A stretch of DNA of 64,000 nucleotides from Stigonema ocellatum SAG 48.90 = DSM 106950 (GTDB taxonomy: Bacteria > Cyanobacteriota > Cyanobacteriia > Cyanobacteriales > Nostocaceae): positions 1 through 64,000 of the forward strand of contig JADQBA010000041.1 of assembly GCA_016903675.1 (NCBI GenBank), read 5' to 3'. Of this stretch, positions 53,485 through 62,701 are shown one piece after another. The number at the start of each line of letters is the position of its first letter. Position 1 is the stretch's first letter. The notes under the pieces were generated by a model. The model did no database searches, was not told the DNA's origin, and was given only the letters and a program-made list of their open reading frames with translations. The position numbers and the translations under genes were made by a program.

Positions 53485-56184
53485 CTAAAGTTTGTTGACA
53501 ACAGAGGACTTGATACCAATTTGGGAGTCTACAGTAGTCGTGGTGTTATTTTGTTGGTGTAACTCCTCCTTAACTATGCCTCGTGCCTTGATTAACTCAA
53601 TAGCGCGGTTGATGCTTTCTGGCAAGATAACTACCAGACTATTATCTGGGGCAATGTCCAAGGCTTTGTTAATTGCTTCTGTTTCATTGAGAATTGTTTC
53701 ATAATGGCAATTGGTGTTGACTTGCTTGATACCTTGAGTAATGAACTCAGCAGCTGAACCCCTTGGGCGTCCTCGGGTATCATCATCTTCTTTGATGATA
53801 ATGTAGTCAAAAATCTCTGCTGCCAGTTTGCCCAACATGATAAAGTCTTGGTCGCGGCGATCGCCAGGTCCTCCAATCACCCCAATGTGTTCCCCAGCAG
53901 TCCAGTTGCGGACAAAAGCGCCCAATGCTTCATAACTGGCTGGGTTGTGAGCATAGTCCACCAAAGCGTGGTAGTTACCCAAATTAAATAAATTCATCCG
54001 TCCTGGCGTTTGACTCACGGAAGCGCGAAAGGTATTCAACCCTGCACGTATCTGCTCAATTGAGACATTTTGTACAAACGCCGCTAGACTTGCTGCTAAA
54101 GCGTTGGCAATCATAAACGGTGCACGTCCGCCCATGGTCAGGGGGATATTTTCTGCTCGTTCAATGCGGTGCGTCCAATCGCCTTTGAGTATTGACAAAT
54201 AGCCATTTTCATATACTGCTGCTACTCCTCCCTTTTGGATGTGGTTGCGCACCAATTCCGCGTCTGGGTTCATTGTGAAGTAAGCAATGTTAGCTTTAGT
54301 TTTCTGTGCCATTGCCGCCACTCGAGGGTCGTCGGCGTTGAGTACTGCATAGCCATCGGGAAACACAGCTTCTGCTACCACACTCTTGAGATGAGCCAAC
54401 TGTTCAATGGTATCAATATCGCCAATTCCTAGATGATCGGCGGCAACATTGAGTACCACACCCACATTAGCTGATTCAAAGGCGAGTCCAGCCCGGAGAA
54501 TACCACCACGAGCCGTTTCCAGCACAGCTACTTCCACCGTAGCGTCTTGTAGGATCAGTTGGGCACTTTGAGGACCAGTGTTGTCTCCTGCTTCTACTAA
54601 GTAATCACCGATATATGTTCCGTCTGTGGTTGTATAACCTACTACTTTATTCGTCTGTCGGAAAATGTGTGCTAACAGTCGAGTCGTAGTGGTTTTTCCA
54701 TTGGTGCCCGTCACACTCAGGATAGGAATGTGGCAGGATTGTTCGTTAGGGAACAGCATATCCAACACTGCTCCCACAACGTTACGGGGAATGCCAACGC
54801 TGGGAGCAATATGCATCCTGAATCCAGGAGCGGCATTAACTTCTACAATCACACCATCCACTTCCCGCAAGGGGCGGCTAATATCTGGTGTTACCATATC
54901 AATGCCAGCGATATCCAAACCGATCATTTTCACGACCCGCTGTGCCAGCCAAACGTTTTCTGGGTGGATTTCGTCCGTGCGGTCTACGGCAATGCCCCCT
55001 GTACTCAAGTTTGCTGTTGCTCGGAGATAGCAAATTTGACCCTTTGGTAGCACAGTGTTGAGGGTGTACCCTTGCCTTTCCAGTAGCTGGTAGCTGGTGC
55101 GGTCTAGTTCAATTTTTGTGAGGATGTTATCATGTCCATCACCGCGATTGGGGTCTTGGTTAGTTTCCTCAATCAGTTCAAAGACGGTGGACTTGCCATT
55201 GCCAATGACATGAGCAGGCACGCGTTCAGCCACTGCAACTAATTTACCATCCACCACTAGTACCCGATGGTCGCGCCCGACGTAATATCGCTCAACAATG
55301 ACTGCCTTAGAGACGAGTCTTGCTGCGTCGTATGCTCCCTCAGCTTCTTCCCAGGTTTTAATATCAATGGTGATCCCACGTCCATGATTGCCATCTAGGG
55401 GCTTGATGACGATGGGATAACCACCAACTTGTTCAATGGCTTCTTGCAAATCGTCCAAGAAGTTGATTGTGGTACCTTTAGGTACTGGCACTCCGCCATT
55501 GGCTAAGATGCGTTTGGTGGCTTCTTTGTCGCAAGCGAGTTCTACTCCCAAGATGCTGGTATTGTCAGTCATGGTTGCTTGCATCCGCTTTTGGCTCGCA
55601 CCGTATCCCATCTGAATCAAAAAGCGTGCCCCAAGTTGCATCCAGGGAATACCTCTTTTTTCTGCTTCTTTAACAATTCCTTCGGTACTAGGGCCTAAAG
55701 CAGCATCACGCCATAAGTCTTTTAGGTCTTGGATGTCTTGCTCTAATTCTGCCTTGGAATAACGACCTCGATCTACTGTACTTTGGCACAACCGTACCGC
55801 AGCTCTGCCCGCATAGCGTCCCGCTTCCTCGTTCAGGTACTCGAATGCTACCTGATAAATTCCCGGTGTGGACGTTTCGCGGGTGCGACCAAAACCTACT
55901 TGCATTCCAGCCAACTCTTGCAGTTCCAAGGCTACGTGTTCCACGATGTGACCCATCATAGTGCCTTCTCGTACCCGCATCAAAAAACCACCACGACAGC
56001 CAGGGGAGCAATAGTGACCCTCAAGACTGGGCAGTGCCTCAACTAATCCTTCATAAAAGCCAGGTATTTCATTCGAGGGCGTCTCGGCAAGGTTTTCTAA
56101 ATCGAGGCGCATGACGATCAACTTGTGGCGTCGAATGCTCCAATAGTTGGGGCCGCGTAATGTCTGGATTTTGAGGATTCTCAT
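53485..56184 (-). CDS. cphA: Cyanophycin synthetase
   Basis: CphA polymerises Asp and Arg into cyanophycin with ATP, in the cytoplasm. The N-terminal domain (about 1-160) is followed by ATP-grasp (about 220-480, with PIVIKPLDGNHGRG) and a Mur-ligase-like C-terminal half with Walker A SVTGTNGKTTTTR. The ATG at 56184 is used, as MRILKIQTLRGPNYWSIRR begins the conserved region. It has the expected 899 residues. cphB lies upstream on the same strand (173-bp gap). Confidence 0.97.
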   Translation of the reverse strand: MRILKIQTLRGPNYWSIRRHKLIVMRLDLENLAETPSNEIPGFYEGLVEALPSLEGHYCSPGCRGGFLMRVREGTMMGHIVEHVALELQELAGMQVGFGRTRETSTPGIYQVAFEYLNEEAGRYAGRAAVRLCQSTVDRGRYSKAELEQDIQDLKDLWRDAALGPSTEGIVKEAEKRGIPWMQLGARFLIQMGYGASQKRMQATMTDNTSILGVELACDKEATKRILANGGVPVPKGTTINFLDDLQEAIEQVGGYPIVIKPLDGNHGRGITIDIKTWEEAEGAYDAARLVSKAVIVERYYVGRDHRVLVVDGKLVAVAERVPAHVIGNGKSTVFELIEETNQDPNRGDGHDNILTKIELDRTSYQLLERQGYTLNTVLPKGQICYLRATANLSTGGIAVDRTDEIHPENVWLAQRVVKMIGLDIAGIDMVTPDISRPLREVDGVIVEVNAAPGFRMHIAPSVGIPRNVVGAVLDMLFPNEQSCHIPILSVTGTNGKTTTTRLLAHIFRQTNKVVGYTTTDGTYIGDYLVEAGDNTGPQSAQLILQDATVEVAVLETARGGILRAGLAFESANVGVVLNVAADHLGIGDIDTIEQLAHLKSVVAEAVFPDGYAVLNADDPRVAAMAQKTKANIAYFTMNPDAELVRNHIQKGGVAAVYENGYLSILKGDWTHRIERAENIPLTMGGRAPFMIANALAASLAAFVQNVSIEQIRAGLNTFRASVSQTPGRMNLFNLGNYHALVDYAHNPASYEALGAFVRNWTAGEHIGVIGGPGDRRDQDFIMLGKLAAEIFDYIIIKEDDDTRGRPRGSAAEFITQGIKQVNTNCHYETILNETEAINKALDIAPDNSLVVILPESINRAIELIKARGIVKEELHQQNNTTTTVDSQIGIKSSVVNKL

Positions 56185-56357
56185 GGGAATAGGTAGATGG
56201 AGATTCGGAACCAAAATTCTAGTTTCTTACTGGAATTGACCGCTTAACTGTTCGTAATGAGCAGTTTTTTGTTCTTACATCGTATTATTCTCACTTTTTC
56301 TGCTGCAATTTAGCAAACTAACGGTCAATCCAGTGTAGCATTAGCTACTCTATCCCG

Positions 56358-57221
56358 TCAGCCGGAGATGCGGTATACAGCAGGCAAAACGATGCGCTGG
56401 TATAGGTGGAAGCGATCGCCGTGACTGAGGATGTGTAGCCTTAAATTATGTAGAGTCAGGGGTTCTGTAGCTCCTACATGCGGCTCATTGGTGTGAGTTA
56501 CCTCTGTAGGATCAACAATCGTCACACTACCTTTACCCATGACTTGCAGCCAGCCATCGCGTTCAAACATGGCACAAGTATCTTCATCAATGCCAATACC
56601 GAAGCGATCTGGATGAGCTGCGAGGGCGCTAATCAGACGCCCCATGCGATTGCGATTGTGAAAATGCTGATCGACGATGACCTCTGGTATCAATCCCAAA
56701 CCCGTTGCCATATCCACCAGAGAACGATTGGGCGACTCCCCACTACCACCCCCCGCTATCATATGATGCCCCATTACTGCCGCCCCGGCACTAGTGCCTG
56801 CTAAGGTTAGTTGCCCTGCCCTAACACGCTGCCGAATAATTTCCATTGCTGGGGTATCTGATAGGACGCCACAGAGCCGCAATTGGTCCCCTCCCGTCAA
56901 GAATACCCCTGTACAAGCTTCGAGGGATGCTTGGATATGAGAATCTTCACATTGTTCCCGTTCTCGAATATCCAGAATTTCCACCTTGTTAGCACCCATT
57001 TCTTCAAAAATTCGGGTGTATCTACCACCTAGTATACTCGGTTCGCGGGAGGCGGAGGGGATAATTGTTATGTGGGCATTACTGGCACCAGCGCGACCAC
57101 AAAAAGTTCGTAGGATCTCACGTCCATGAACTTTGTCTTCTGCGCCTCCGATCACCAGAACGGCTGTTTTCGTTGCTTGGGGTGTCCTCATTTCCAGCGA
57201 TTTAGCTTTTAACTGCTGCAT
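56358..57221 (-). CDS. cphB: Cyanophycinase
   Basis: CphB is a serine exopeptidase that releases beta-Asp-Arg dipeptides from cyanophycin. The nucleophile motif GTSAGAAVMG and the GGDQLRL segment match the family (peptidase S51). ATG at 57221 follows AGGAGA 8 nt upstream; the longer frame begins with GTG and lacks a ribosome-binding site. Together with cphA it forms a storage/mobilisation pair. Confidence 0.95.
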   Translation of the reverse strand: MQQLKAKSLEMRTPQATKTAVLVIGGAEDKVHGREILRTFCGRAGASNAHITIIPSASREPSILGGRYTRIFEEMGANKVEILDIREREQCEDSHIQASLEACTGVFLTGGDQLRLCGVLSDTPAMEIIRQRVRAGQLTLAGTSAGAAVMGHHMIAGGGSGESPNRSLVDMATGLGLIPEVIVDQHFHNRNRMGRLISALAAHPDRFGIGIDEDTCAMFERDGWLQVMGKGSVTIVDPTEVTHTNEPHVGATEPLTLHNLRLHILSHGDRFHLYQRIVLPAVYRISG

Positions 57222-57765
57222 TGTGTTTCTCCTGTCAACAACTTCAGGCGAATTTGACACTCGTCAGTAGCCTGATATTTTCTATAGCGCCTTTTTATAG
57301 GACACTTCCCGAAGTTTCGGGGGCGGTTTGGGTTGCCACCACTTTAACTTCTGGGTCTTACACGCGGTAGACGCTGCAGCTAAATAGTGTCCGTTGCCGT
57401 TCCTCAAACTCAGCACCTTGTTGTTCACTGTCCAATTTTTCCAGAGTGGCAAAATATTCCTTGAAGAACTAAAGGTTGACTTTAGAGTTGGGAGGTAGGC
57501 AGGTCTTGATACGCTTTTTTTGAGGTTGGCTAGATGCATCCTGGAAGTTGTTAACCTGGTCTGATTATTAATTTAATTGTAGATGTGACAATATTTAAAC
57601 ATAAATTAAGTAATCAGAAAAACTTTTGTTCACATAAAGAGAACTTAAGAATTCCAGTGCTTTTAGCTTTGCTCGCTCAAGTTTAGCTGTGTTTTTAACA
57701 CAACATGGGCTTTTTTGTATCCAGACATTCCAATTCAAGATTAGTGTCCTCCAATACGAATTACT
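57222..57765. other. Gene-free interval upstream of trmD and cphB
   Basis: These 544 bp separate the divergent cphB and trmD genes. A minus-strand frame of 85 codons (57282-57539) is basic and without known features; it is not supported. The sequence is AT-rich on the right, where trmD promoters are likely. Confidence 0.5.
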
Positions 57766-58518
57766 GTGCGCTTTGATATAGTTACGCTGTTTCCTGATTG
57801 TTTTACCTCTGTTCTAAGTTCTGGGCTCTTGGGTAAAGCCTTAGCCAAACAGATTGCGCAAGTGCATCTGGTTAATCCACGAGATTTTACCAACGATAAG
57901 CACCGGAAAGTCGATGATGAACCCTATGGTGGAGGTGTAGGAATGCTGATGAAGCCAGAACCTATATTTGCTGCTGTGGAATCCCTGCCGATTTTACCCC
58001 GAAGAGAGGTTATTTTGATGAGTCCTCAAGGTCAAACCATAAATCAGCCTCTGTTACGCGATTTAGCGACGAATTATGACCAATTGGTCGTTATCTGTGG
58101 TCATTATGAAGGCGTGGATGAGCGGGTACAGTATTTAGTGACCCGTGAGGTGTCTTTGGGTGATTTCATTCTTACTGGTGGAGAAATTCCGGCGATGGCT
58201 TTACTCAATGGTGTGATGCGCCTCCTACCTGGAACTGTCGGCAAAGCCGAGTCCCTAAAAGTAGAAAGCTTTGAGGAGGGATTGTTGGACTATCCCCAGT
58301 ACACCCGTCCAGCCAACTTTCGCGGGTGGAAAGTTCCCGAAGTGCTACTATCAGGCAATCATGCGGAAATTGCAAAGTGGCGTTACCAACAGCAGATCCA
58401 AAGAACACGCTTACGCCGTCCCGATTTGCTCAAAAGCGAAGAAGGGGGAGTGGGGAGTGGGGAGTGGGGAGTGGGGGAGTGGGGGAGTGGGGGAGTGGGG
58501 GAGAAGAAGAACTCCTAA
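57766..58518 (+). CDS. trmD: tRNA (guanine-N1)-methyltransferase with repeat-derived tail
   Basis: TrmD methylates G37 of tRNA. The SPOUT/trefoil knot region (FILTGGEIPAMALLNGVMRL and PGTVG) and RPANFRGWKVPEVLLSGNH are present. The start is GTG at 57766. Residues from about 221 (GGVGSGEWGVGEWGSGGVGE) are made of translated heptamer repeats (58446-58503); the normal family ends near residue 225-230. So the array has extended the C terminus. Confidence 0.95.
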   Translation: MRFDIVTLFPDCFTSVLSSGLLGKALAKQIAQVHLVNPRDFTNDKHRKVDDEPYGGGVGMLMKPEPIFAAVESLPILPRREVILMSPQGQTINQPLLRDLATNYDQLVVICGHYEGVDERVQYLVTREVSLGDFILTGGEIPAMALLNGVMRLLPGTVGKAESLKVESFEEGLLDYPQYTRPANFRGWKVPEVLLSGNHAEIAKWRYQQQIQRTRLRRPDLLKSEEGGVGSGEWGVGEWGSGGVGEKKNS

Positions 58519-58560
58519 CTCCTAACTCCTGACTCCTAACTCCTAACTCCTAACTCCTAA
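58446..58560. repeat. GGGGAGT array and AACTCCT array at trmD 3' end
   Basis: About eight GGGGAGT/GGGGGAGT units encode the TrmD tail (58446-58503). The AACTCCT array (58511-58560) is a rough complement and lies between trmD and ispF. Confidence 0.88.
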
Positions 58561-58582
58561 CAACCATCAACCATCAACAAAA

Positions 58583-59074
58583 ATGAACATTCGCATTGGT
58601 AACGGCTACGATATCCATCGACTGGTGAGCGATCGCCCCTTAATTTTGGGTGGAGTCAATATTCCCCACTCCTTGGGTTTGTTGGGACACAGTGACGCTG
58701 ATGTTCTCACACACGCAATTATGGATGCCATGCTGGGGGCGCTTTCCTTGGGGGATATTGGACATTATTTTCCTCCCACCGATCCCCAATGGGCAGGGGC
58801 AGATAGTTTAGTGCTATTGAGTCAAGTACATCAGCTGATTCGGGATCAAGGTTGGCAAGTGGGCAATATTGACTCGGTAGTGGTAGCAGAACGTCCGAAA
58901 TTGAAACCGCACATCGAGAAGATGCGCGACAAACTCGCAGGAGTTTTGCAATTACAACCAAATCAAGTTGCTATCAAAGCTACCACAAATGAAAAATTAG
59001 GTCCCGTTGGCAGAGAAGAAGGTATTTGTGCTTATGCTGTGGTTTTGCTTTTAACAGCGAATACGTTGAGTTAA
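58583..59074 (+). CDS. ispF: 2-C-methyl-D-erythritol 2,4-cyclodiphosphate synthase
   Basis: IspF closes the cyclodiphosphate ring in the MEP isoprenoid pathway. The metal-binding Asp and His are in GYDIHRL and LGHSDADVLTHAIMDA, and the C-terminal KATTNEKLGPVGREEG is typical. Length (163) is as expected. trmD lies 64 bp upstream, and the two may share a transcript. Confidence 0.95.
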   Translation: MNIRIGNGYDIHRLVSDRPLILGGVNIPHSLGLLGHSDADVLTHAIMDAMLGALSLGDIGHYFPPTDPQWAGADSLVLLSQVHQLIRDQGWQVGNIDSVVVAERPKLKPHIEKMRDKLAGVLQLQPNQVAIKATTNEKLGPVGREEGICAYAVVLLLTANTLS

Positions 59075-59214
59075 CTTCTAAAGTAGAGCTTCAATATGTA
59101 GTAAATCTTAAAATATCTATGGTGCGTTAACATAGTGTAACGCATCAACTCAAGATGCTGCGTTACTGATATTTCAGAATATTATAGAAATAATATTTGA
59201 TTTTTGAAATATAC

Positions 59215-59269
59215 GTAGGGTGGGCACTGCCCACCAAACCCTGGATATGGTGGGCAGTGCCCACCCTAC
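59215..59269. repeat. Paired GTGGGCACTGCCCAC palindrome (hairpin)
   Basis: Two copies of the palindrome face each other: GTAGGGTGGGCACTGCCCACC at the left and GGTGGGCAGTGCCCACCCTAC at the right, linked by AAACCCTGGATAT. This is a truncated cousin of the tandem array at 40261-40421. Confidence 0.85.
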
Positions 59270-59335
59270 ACTTCACTTAGGATTCCTAGATGTGCCTCAT
59301 ACACTTACTTACAGTTTAAAACTAGGATGTAAACA

Positions 59336-59848
59336 ATGGTTGAAAGCAGCAGACAAACCATAACCTGGTGGGAAGTGAGAGCCATGCAAGCTACAAACTT
59401 AGAGGATATAGACCGCCCTGATTTTGTTGCTTTAGACAAAGATGAACAAGTTGTTCTCATAGCTGAAGTCAAAGGTTTTCCGTTCAACTTCAAAGAAAAA
59501 AAAACTAAAGAGTATGCTATCTTGCGGCTTATTGATTACTTACAAGCTGCCAAAATCGTGATTCCTTTTGCCATGCTTGTTGATGTAGAAAACATTCTTA
59601 TTTTCAAATGGGACGGCAACAATTTATCAGAACCTATCATCTGCTTTAATACTGCTGATGCTCTGAGCCATTACGAGCCAAAATTCCGCAACAAACAGAT
59701 ATTTTCTCTCTATCTTAGAGGATTGATAGAAGCTTGGCTGCGTGACTTAGCTTATCATTGGAAGTCAGAGACACCACCCTTCTCAAAAGAGATGGCAGAA
59801 ATCGGGTTGTTGCAGTTATTAGAAGAGGGAACTACTCAAGCTTACTAG
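59336..59848 (+). CDS. PD-(D/E)XK nuclease-like protein of unknown function
   Basis: A 170-residue protein with Asp29 in RPDFVALD, then Glu44 and Lys46 in IAEVKGF. The spacing D-(about 14)-E-x-K is that of the PD-(D/E)XK nuclease fold. A helix-rich second half has no further motif. Start ATG at 59336. A PIN-like protein follows 9 bp downstream on the same strand, so the pair is probably co-transcribed. A restriction- or defence-related role is inference; it may also be a DUF-type Uma2 relative. Confidence 0.6.
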   Translation: MVESSRQTITWWEVRAMQATNLEDIDRPDFVALDKDEQVVLIAEVKGFPFNFKEKKTKEYAILRLIDYLQAAKIVIPFAMLVDVENILIFKWDGNNLSEPIICFNTADALSHYEPKFRNKQIFSLYLRGLIEAWLRDLAYHWKSETPPFSKEMAEIGLLQLLEEGTTQAY

Positions 59849-59857
59849 CGATTAGCA

Positions 59858-60460
59858 GTGATACTTTACGTTGAAACTAATTTTTTGATGAGCATTGCTA
59901 AAGGGCAAGATACCCAAGCAGAAGACTTACTGTTCAATACGCCTACTTCAGTACGCCTAGCAGTGCCAAGTATTTGTTATGCAGAAGCTCTGACAACATT
60001 GGAGCAAGAGGAAAAATATAACGAAGATTTCCTCCGTAGATTAGATATACAAATTAATGAAGCTGAACGAGATAAAACTTCACAAAACGCAGTGTTACTA
60101 TTTTCACTGCTAGACCAATCTAAAGTTAGCTTTATTGAGCGAAGAAATGACATTGAACAACGTTTTTTAACTGCTTTTAATAAACTTTATACGAAGGCAG
60201 AAATGCTTACATTAAATACTGAGATTCTTCAGGAAAGTTTAAATAGAACTATCCTGGAAAAACACATTATGGACAAATTGATTTTGGAGTTTATAGTTCA
60301 CCATGCACGCTTACATCCTAATGAAATCAAGGTATTTTTAAGCAGCAATTCCAAAGAATTCGGTAAGCGAGAAGTTACAGATGTTTTACAAGATACTGGT
60401 ATCCTGTATTTCAACAAGACCCAAAATTTTCTCGGTTGGCTACAGTCTCAGTCAAGCTGA
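59858..60460 (+). CDS. PIN-like domain protein, partner of the PD-(D/E)XK-like gene
   Basis: The first strand LYVETNFLMSIA resembles the PIN start, but the usual Asp is Glu6. Glu43 (CYAEAL), Asp139 (IMDKLILEF) and an Asn/Ser strand (FLSSNSKEFG) give the other positions of a PIN-type RNase active site. The 200 residues are longer than VapC toxins, and no antitoxin-like gene is adjacent. GTG start. It is likely an RNA or DNA nuclease, not proven. Confidence 0.6.
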   Translation: MILYVETNFLMSIAKGQDTQAEDLLFNTPTSVRLAVPSICYAEALTTLEQEEKYNEDFLRRLDIQINEAERDKTSQNAVLLFSLLDQSKVSFIERRNDIEQRFLTAFNKLYTKAEMLTLNTEILQESLNRTILEKHIMDKLILEFIVHHARLHPNEIKVFLSSNSKEFGKREVTDVLQDTGILYFNKTQNFLGWLQSQSS

Positions 60461-60484
60461 GGTTACTGGTCAGATATTGGAATT

Positions 60485-62269
60485 ATGAAATATAACTTTA
60501 TTTTTCCTGTTAATTGGCGTATACCCTTGGTAGTATTGCTGACGTTGTTCAGTGCCATCACTGTGGTATCTTGCAATCCGGCACATTACAAAAGTCAAGC
60601 AGCACCAGTATCCCAATTAGTTGTTAGTACATTAAGCGATCCGAAAACCTTTAACTACGCCCTCAGCAGTGAATCTCCCAATGTTTTTAGTTTCATCTAC
60701 GAGGGGTTAGTCTCTGAAAATGAAGTTACAGGAAAACTTGAGCCAGCCCTAGCAGAATCTTGGCAAATCTCGCCTAATAAACAGCAAATTGTCTTTACCC
60801 TGCGGGAGAACCTCAAGTGGTCTGATGGTAAACCACTGACAGCAGAAGATGTGGTTTTTAGCTACAATGAGGTTTACTTTAACAAAGAAATTCCCACCAT
60901 AGTTAAAGACGTAGTAAAAATTGGCGAAAGCGATAAATTTCCTAGGGTGAGAAAACTTAGCGATCGCCAGATTGAATTTACCTTACCAGAACCGTTTGCT
61001 CCGTTTTTCAGAACCACAGCAACTCCTATTTTACCAGCACATGCGCTGCGTCAATTCTTAACAACCAAAGATTCACAAGGAAAACCCCGCTTTCTGGCAA
61101 CTTGGGGAACAAATACCAATCCAGCAGATATTATTTGCAATGGTCCTTACCGTATGGTAAATTATGCCACCAGTGAACGCATAGTGTTTGAGAGAAATCC
61201 CTACTACTGGCGGAAAGATAGCCAAGGCAATCCCATGCCATATATTGAACGTTTTATCTGGGAAATTGTCGAATCAACAGATACATCTCTACTTCAGTTT
61301 CGTTCTGGTAGCTTAGATGCTTTGGGTATCACTCCCGATTATTTTGCCTTGCTGAAGCGTGGTGAAAAACAGGGGAAATATACTATCTATAACGGTGGAC
61401 CAGCAAGCGGCACAAGTTTTATTGCCTTCAATCTCAACAAAGGACAAAGAAACGGAAAACCGCTTGTAAATCCTATCAAGTCTCGTTGGTTCAATACAGT
61501 GGCGTTCAGACAAGCAGTTGCTTACGCCATTGACCGTGAGACAATGAACAACAATATTTTTCAGGGTTTAGGTGAATTGCAAAATTCACCCATTTCTGTG
61601 CAAAGCCCTTACTATCTTTCTCCAAAAGCGGGTTTAAAAGTTTATGGCTACAATCCAGAAAAGGCAAAACAATTACTTTTAACAGCAGGATTCAAATACA
61701 ACGATAAAAATCAACTACTTGATGCAGACGACAATTGGGTTCGCTTTTCGATGATTACAAATGCAGGAAATAAGATCCGCGAAGCAATGGGGTCGCAAAT
61801 CAAGCGAGATTTAAGCAAAATCGGCATACAAGTAGATTTTGCTCCCCTGGCTTTTAATACTTTGCTAGAGAAGCTTAATAATACCATAGATTGGGAATGC
61901 TATCTTTTAGGTTTTACAGGAGGAATTGAACCGAATGATGGTGCAAATGTCTGGTCTGTTAACGGCAGTTCTCATCGTTTTAATCAACCAGCAAAACGAG
62001 GAACTACCCCGATTAGTGGGCGGGAAATAGCTGATTGGGAAGCGGAAATTCATCGTCTTTACATCAAAGGAGCGCAGGAGTTGGATGAAAATAAGCGAAA
62101 AGCAATTTATGCAGAAACGCAACAAATCACACAAGAGCATCTGCCGTTTATTTACCTGGTGAATCCGCTGGCTATGTCGGCAGTGCGGAATCACATTAAA
62201 GGTATAAAATACTCGGCTTTAGGTGGTACGCTATGGAATATTTATGAAATTATGAATGATGAATTATGA
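60485..62269 (+). CDS. Peptide/nickel ABC-transporter substrate-binding lipoprotein, copy 1
   Basis: An SBP_bac_5 family protein (594 residues) with a lipobox VVSC near residue 30 and the conserved NYALSSESPNVFSFIYEGLV, WSDGKPLTAEDVVFS and IDRETMNNNIF segments. It binds short peptides or similar ligands outside the cell membrane. Permease and ATPase genes are not in the window and may follow to the right. Start ATG at 60485. A paralogue begins at 62702. Confidence 0.93.
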   Translation: MKYNFIFPVNWRIPLVVLLTLFSAITVVSCNPAHYKSQAAPVSQLVVSTLSDPKTFNYALSSESPNVFSFIYEGLVSENEVTGKLEPALAESWQISPNKQQIVFTLRENLKWSDGKPLTAEDVVFSYNEVYFNKEIPTIVKDVVKIGESDKFPRVRKLSDRQIEFTLPEPFAPFFRTTATPILPAHALRQFLTTKDSQGKPRFLATWGTNTNPADIICNGPYRMVNYATSERIVFERNPYYWRKDSQGNPMPYIERFIWEIVESTDTSLLQFRSGSLDALGITPDYFALLKRGEKQGKYTIYNGGPASGTSFIAFNLNKGQRNGKPLVNPIKSRWFNTVAFRQAVAYAIDRETMNNNIFQGLGELQNSPISVQSPYYLSPKAGLKVYGYNPEKAKQLLLTAGFKYNDKNQLLDADDNWVRFSMITNAGNKIREAMGSQIKRDLSKIGIQVDFAPLAFNTLLEKLNNTIDWECYLLGFTGGIEPNDGANVWSVNGSSHRFNQPAKRGTTPISGREIADWEAEIHRLYIKGAQELDENKRKAIYAETQQITQEHLPFIYLVNPLAMSAVRNHIKGIKYSALGGTLWNIYEIMNDEL

Positions 62270-62701
62270 AAAGTTTTGAAGAAATAGGACTAGCCCTTTC
62301 AAGGTGGGTGAAAAATTGGGAAAATCACGTCCACTTTTCGGCATTTGACCTTCTCCCAAGGGGAGACGCTGACGCGAACGCGTTCTTCGTGCCTTCGCGG
62401 TTTAAAAATCTTTTTGAACCACGAAGACGCGAAGAACACGAAGAAGAATTAAGTCCAAAGACTTGCACCTTGAAAGGGCTAGTCCTAAGAAATTAGGAGT
62501 TACGAATTGACAGGAAGAACTAATTATGTATTAGCATCCAGGTTTGACTGGAGGCAGCAGCCCAAGAACGAGGCAGAGCAAGATTTTTTGCTGAAATCGC
62601 CTGCTATTAACATCATAGTCAATGAGTGAACCTGCGTCAGTCCTAGAAATTACAAAGTATAATTTTTTTCATAATTCATAATTCATAATTCATAATTCAT
62701 A
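62270..62701. other. Gene-free interval with decayed MITE remnants
   Basis: The 430 bp between the two peptide-binding genes hold a CTTCTCCCAAGGGGAGACGC block, GGAGGCAGCAGCCC and TGCGTCAGTCCTAG, which look like a degraded copy of the GGACTTACGCA element. An ATAATTCATAATTCATAAT run precedes the next start. The 76-codon frame at 62266 is not supported. Confidence 0.5.

Noticed and set aside
57282..57539. 85-codon minus-strand frame downstream of cphB
   Set aside because: Very basic, no conserved pattern and no clear start signal; possible pseudogene only.
62266..62496. 76-codon frame after the first peptide-binding gene
   Set aside because: It overlaps the stop of the upstream gene and crosses decayed repeat sequence.
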